Shown here: positions 62,110-64,000 of the stretch, piece after piece
Numbering within the stretch: the stretch's first letter is position 1
Layout of the letters: every line of letters begins with the position of its first letter
Assembly: GCA_017537345.1 (NCBI GenBank)
Contig: JAFYKY010000010.1
Coordinates: 62,001-126,000, forward strand
Length of the DNA: 64,000 nucleotides
Source of the DNA: Clostridia bacterium
Lineage (GTDB): Bacteria; Bacillota; Clostridia; Oscillospirales; CAG-382
Direction of reading: 5' to 3'
Notes under the pieces: generated by a model
The model's input: only the letters and a program-made list of their open reading frames with translations
Told to the model about the DNA's origin: nothing
Databases searched by the model: none
Position numbers and translations under genes: made by a program

Positions 62110-62190
62110 AATCACCACGAGAAACCTTAACGGCTTTTTGGGGTGATTTTTTCGGGGTCCCCAAGAAACCTTATCGGCTTCTTGGGGTGA
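62110..62190. repeat. Two near-identical tandem units at convergent gene ends
   Basis: 'gaaacctta-cgg-cttttggggtga' at about 62120-62147 and 'gaaaccttatcggcttcttggggtga' at 62165-62190, with opposite-strand hairpins. The second overlaps the last codons of the EamA gene. Both include TTTTTT-type tails, so they also act as terminators. A related sequence lies at 50394-50422. Confidence 0.65.
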
Positions 62191-63052
62191 ATTTTATTTC
62201 GTTTAAAAGAGTAAAGCCGAGTATCAGCGCGCCGCCGACAAGCTGCATAGGGGTAATGGTTTCGTCCAGCAGTGTTACGGAGACTATGACTGCCACCAAG
62301 GGGTCTATATAGCTGAGCACCGCCGCAGTCTGCCCGGAAAGGTCTTTGAGTGCGGAAAAATAAAGACAATATGTTACGCCCGTATGCAAAAGTCCTACGG
62401 TTACAAGACTTGCCCAGCCAACGCCGTTTAAGGAAGAAAGGTTTATTCCATCCGTTAACAAAACGTAAGGCAGGAGCACACCGAAGGCTGAAACAAACTG
62501 CAAAAAGGTGCGGTGTATGCCGGAGATCTGCTTTATATACTTATTAAGTATGACCACCGTTGCGTAAAACACGGCTGCGGAAATACCAAACAGTATGCCT
62601 TTTAAATGGTCGCCGCCTTCGCTCAGATTGCCCAAGCCCGTAATAAGGGCAAGACCCAAGGTTGCCATTACAAAGCACACCCACTGCTTTGCTCCCATTT
62701 TCTCTTTAAAAAGAAGAGGGCAGGCAAGAGTTACCAGAACGGGTGCAAAGTAATAACAAAGGGTAGCCACGGAAACGGTGGTGTGCTTATACGCTTCGAA
62801 CAGAAGTATCCAGTTGATACCCATCGCCCCGCCGGAAAGAGCAAGTAAAAGCAGTTCTTTTTTGGCTTTTTTAAAGTTTATTCTTTGCTTTGTAAAAAGC
62901 ATATAGCCGCCGATGAGCAGTATGGCGAAAAAGGCGCGGTAGAGAGCTATCTCCCCCGAGGGGAGGTCTATGTTTCTTACAAAATACCCGATAGTGCCGA
63001 AGCACACCATTGAAAAAACAAGCATTAAACGGGGAGAAAACGCCTTTTTCAT
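62171..63052 (-). CDS. EamA/DMT-family transporter
   Basis: 293 residues from the ATG at 63052, which overlaps the MetH stop (ATGA). Ten hydrophobic segments and two EamA repeats: 'VCFGTIGYFVRNIDLPSGEI', 'LLLALSGGAMGINWILLFEA' and 'GLLHTGVTYCLYFSALKDLS', 'AVLSYIDPLVAVIVS'. A drug/metabolite exporter with unknown substrate. Confidence 0.92.
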   Translation of the reverse strand: MKKAFSPRLMLVFSMVCFGTIGYFVRNIDLPSGEIALYRAFFAILLIGGYMLFTKQRINFKKAKKELLLLALSGGAMGINWILLFEAYKHTTVSVATLCYYFAPVLVTLACPLLFKEKMGAKQWVCFVMATLGLALITGLGNLSEGGDHLKGILFGISAAVFYATVVILNKYIKQISGIHRTFLQFVSAFGVLLPYVLLTDGINLSSLNGVGWASLVTVGLLHTGVTYCLYFSALKDLSGQTAAVLSYIDPLVAVIVSVTLLDETITPMQLVGGALILGFTLLNEIKFTPRSR

Positions 63053-63999
63053 ACGATCTCTCCCTTTATAACGCATTCTGCGTACCGTACGGTTTCCATA
63101 GCGTCGCGGGCATATTTATCCGCGCCGATAGATGCGGCGTATTCTTCCGTAAGCACCGCGCCGCCCACCACTATTTTACAAAAAGGAGCGGCTTTGCGAA
63201 GCTGTTTTATAGTTTCCTCCATAGCGGGCACGGTGGTGGTCATAAGGGCGGAAAGCCCCACAAGAGGTGCACCCGTTTCCAAAACGGCTTTTACGATAAC
63301 CTCCGGGGGAACGTCCTTGCCCAGATCTATAACCTCAAAGCCGTAATTCTGAAGCAGTAATTTTACAATATTTTTGCCGATATCGTGAATATCGCCGTGG
63401 ACGGTGGCAAGAATGAATTTTCCTTTGGCGTTACCGCTTTCTTTTGCGGACACCGCTTTGATCTGCTCAAAAGCACACTTTGCCGCCTCTGCGGAGGTGA
63501 GCAGCTGGGGTAAAAAGATAATGTTTTTTTCAAACCCCTCCCCTACCTTGTTCAAAGCGGGGATTATATCTTCGTTTACTATATCCAGAGGTGCTTTGGA
63601 AGCGAGTAATTCCTTTGTGGTTTCAACGGCTTTTTCTTTAAGTCCCTTTATTACAGCATCCATAAGAGGGCTTGTACCCGTAATGGCGGTGACTGATTGA
63701 GAGGCAGGCTGAAAAGAAGACAGGAATTCACCGGAATGGGAAATATATTCCGCACAGTTTTCATCCATACCCTTAAGGGCTTTGAATGCATAATGTGTTC
63801 GCATCATATCCGCAGAATAGGGGTTCATAATGGCGGCGGAAAGTCCGTTTTCCATAGCAAGCGCAAAGAAAACGCTGTTTATTCCGTCCCTTGCGGGAAG
63901 TCCGAAGGACACATTGGACACACCCAAAGAGGTGTGGCATCCTAATTCCGTTTTTATGCGTTTAACCGATTCCAGCGTAACCGATGCGGCATTATTATC
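63049..63999 (-). CDS. metH: MetH-type cobalamin-dependent protein, pterin and B12 parts (partial)
   Basis: The frame is open at the window edge, so the start is outside. It begins inside the pterin-binding domain ('LGVSNVSFGLPARDGINSVF', 'LAAIMNP'-like 'LSAAIMNPYSADMM'). It continues with the B12-binding cap ('APLDIVNEDIIPALNKVGEG') and the cobalamin-binding domain: 'ATVHGDIHDIGKNIVKLLLQ' (His ligand), 'VGLSALMTTTVPAMEETIKQ' and 'VVGGAVLTEEYAASIGADKY'. It ends after this domain, so the AdoMet reactivation domain is absent, as in many anaerobic Firmicutes. Transfers methyl from methyltetrahydrofolate via cobalamin. Confidence 0.92.
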   Translation of the reverse strand, partial: DNNAASVTLESVKRIKTELGCHTSLGVSNVSFGLPARDGINSVFFALAMENGLSAAIMNPYSADMMRTHYAFKALKGMDENCAEYISHSGEFLSSFQPASQSVTAITGTSPLMDAVIKGLKEKAVETTKELLASKAPLDIVNEDIIPALNKVGEGFEKNIIFLPQLLTSAEAAKCAFEQIKAVSAKESGNAKGKFILATVHGDIHDIGKNIVKLLLQNYGFEVIDLGKDVPPEVIVKAVLETGAPLVGLSALMTTTVPAMEETIKQLRKAAPFCKIVVGGAVLTEEYAASIGADKYARDAMETVRYAECVIKGEIV

Positions 64000-64000
64000 T

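Overview
The window looks like a chromosome segment of an anaerobic, spore-forming Clostridia bacterium, probably a gut Oscillospirales or Ruminococcaceae-type lineage. Supporting signs are an intact cotJA-cotJB-cotJC spore-coat operon, many AAGGAG-type ribosome binding sites with ATG/TTG starts, clean TTGACA-17-TATAAT promoters, a PflX-type radical SAM protein, a MetH-type protein without a reactivation domain, and SipW-type secretion. TGA is a normal stop.

Layout. (1) 1-9122: the end of a YitT-type membrane protein, then a minus-strand locus A (9122 to 320). Locus A has two SipW-like signal peptidases, a TasA/camelysin-like subunit behind a long hairpin-rich leader, further SipW-type secreted subunits and a 1396-residue surface protein. 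(2) 9123-17837: mostly plus-strand genes: RlmD/RumA methyltransferase, a lipoprotein gene inserted between two copies of the rlmD 3' end, a calcineurin-like phosphoesterase lipoprotein (minus), a PflX radical SAM protein, a P-loop kinase-like protein, a structured RNA-like element, a repeat-bearing OB-fold membrane protein and cotJABC. (3) 17838-49994: a 32-kb minus-strand locus B. It begins with a 2053-residue dockerin protein, two membrane-anchored cohesin-like/FIVAR proteins and a degenerate HD-GYP/EAL protein. It continues with several SipW-type surface proteins and three more SipW-like peptidases, a membrane-anchored McrB-like AAA+ ATPase with a DUF2357-like coiled-coil partner, a beta-helix protein, a 1575-residue filament-like protein, an Lgt-like protein and a BspA-type leucine-rich-repeat protein. 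(4) 49995-64000: a second copy of the RNA-like element, tag glycosylase, a DUF4855 surface protein, a decayed glycosidase gene, then an acyl-CoA synthetase-TetR-BioY-TrxB run, an FMN-binding-like lipoprotein with ApbE, an alpha/beta hydrolase, a Dabb protein, AzlCD, an EamA transporter and the C-terminal part of a MetH-type protein.

How it fits together (inference). Loci A and B together encode five SipW-like peptidases and about ten proteins with SipW-type or related N-terminal segments, so the segment is devoted to building surface fibres or matrix. Locus B adds a possible cohesin-dockerin attachment pair, a c-di-GMP-binding-like protein that has lost its catalytic residues, and an AAA+/coiled-coil pair at the membrane. 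Several structural genes are followed by strong hairpins, mostly without U-tracts, which may set protein ratios. The other candidate novelty is the pair of intergenic RNA-like elements (15690-15846 plus, 50139-50296 minus). They share an identical unpaired core, have stems that differ in sequence but still pair, and each ends in a terminator.
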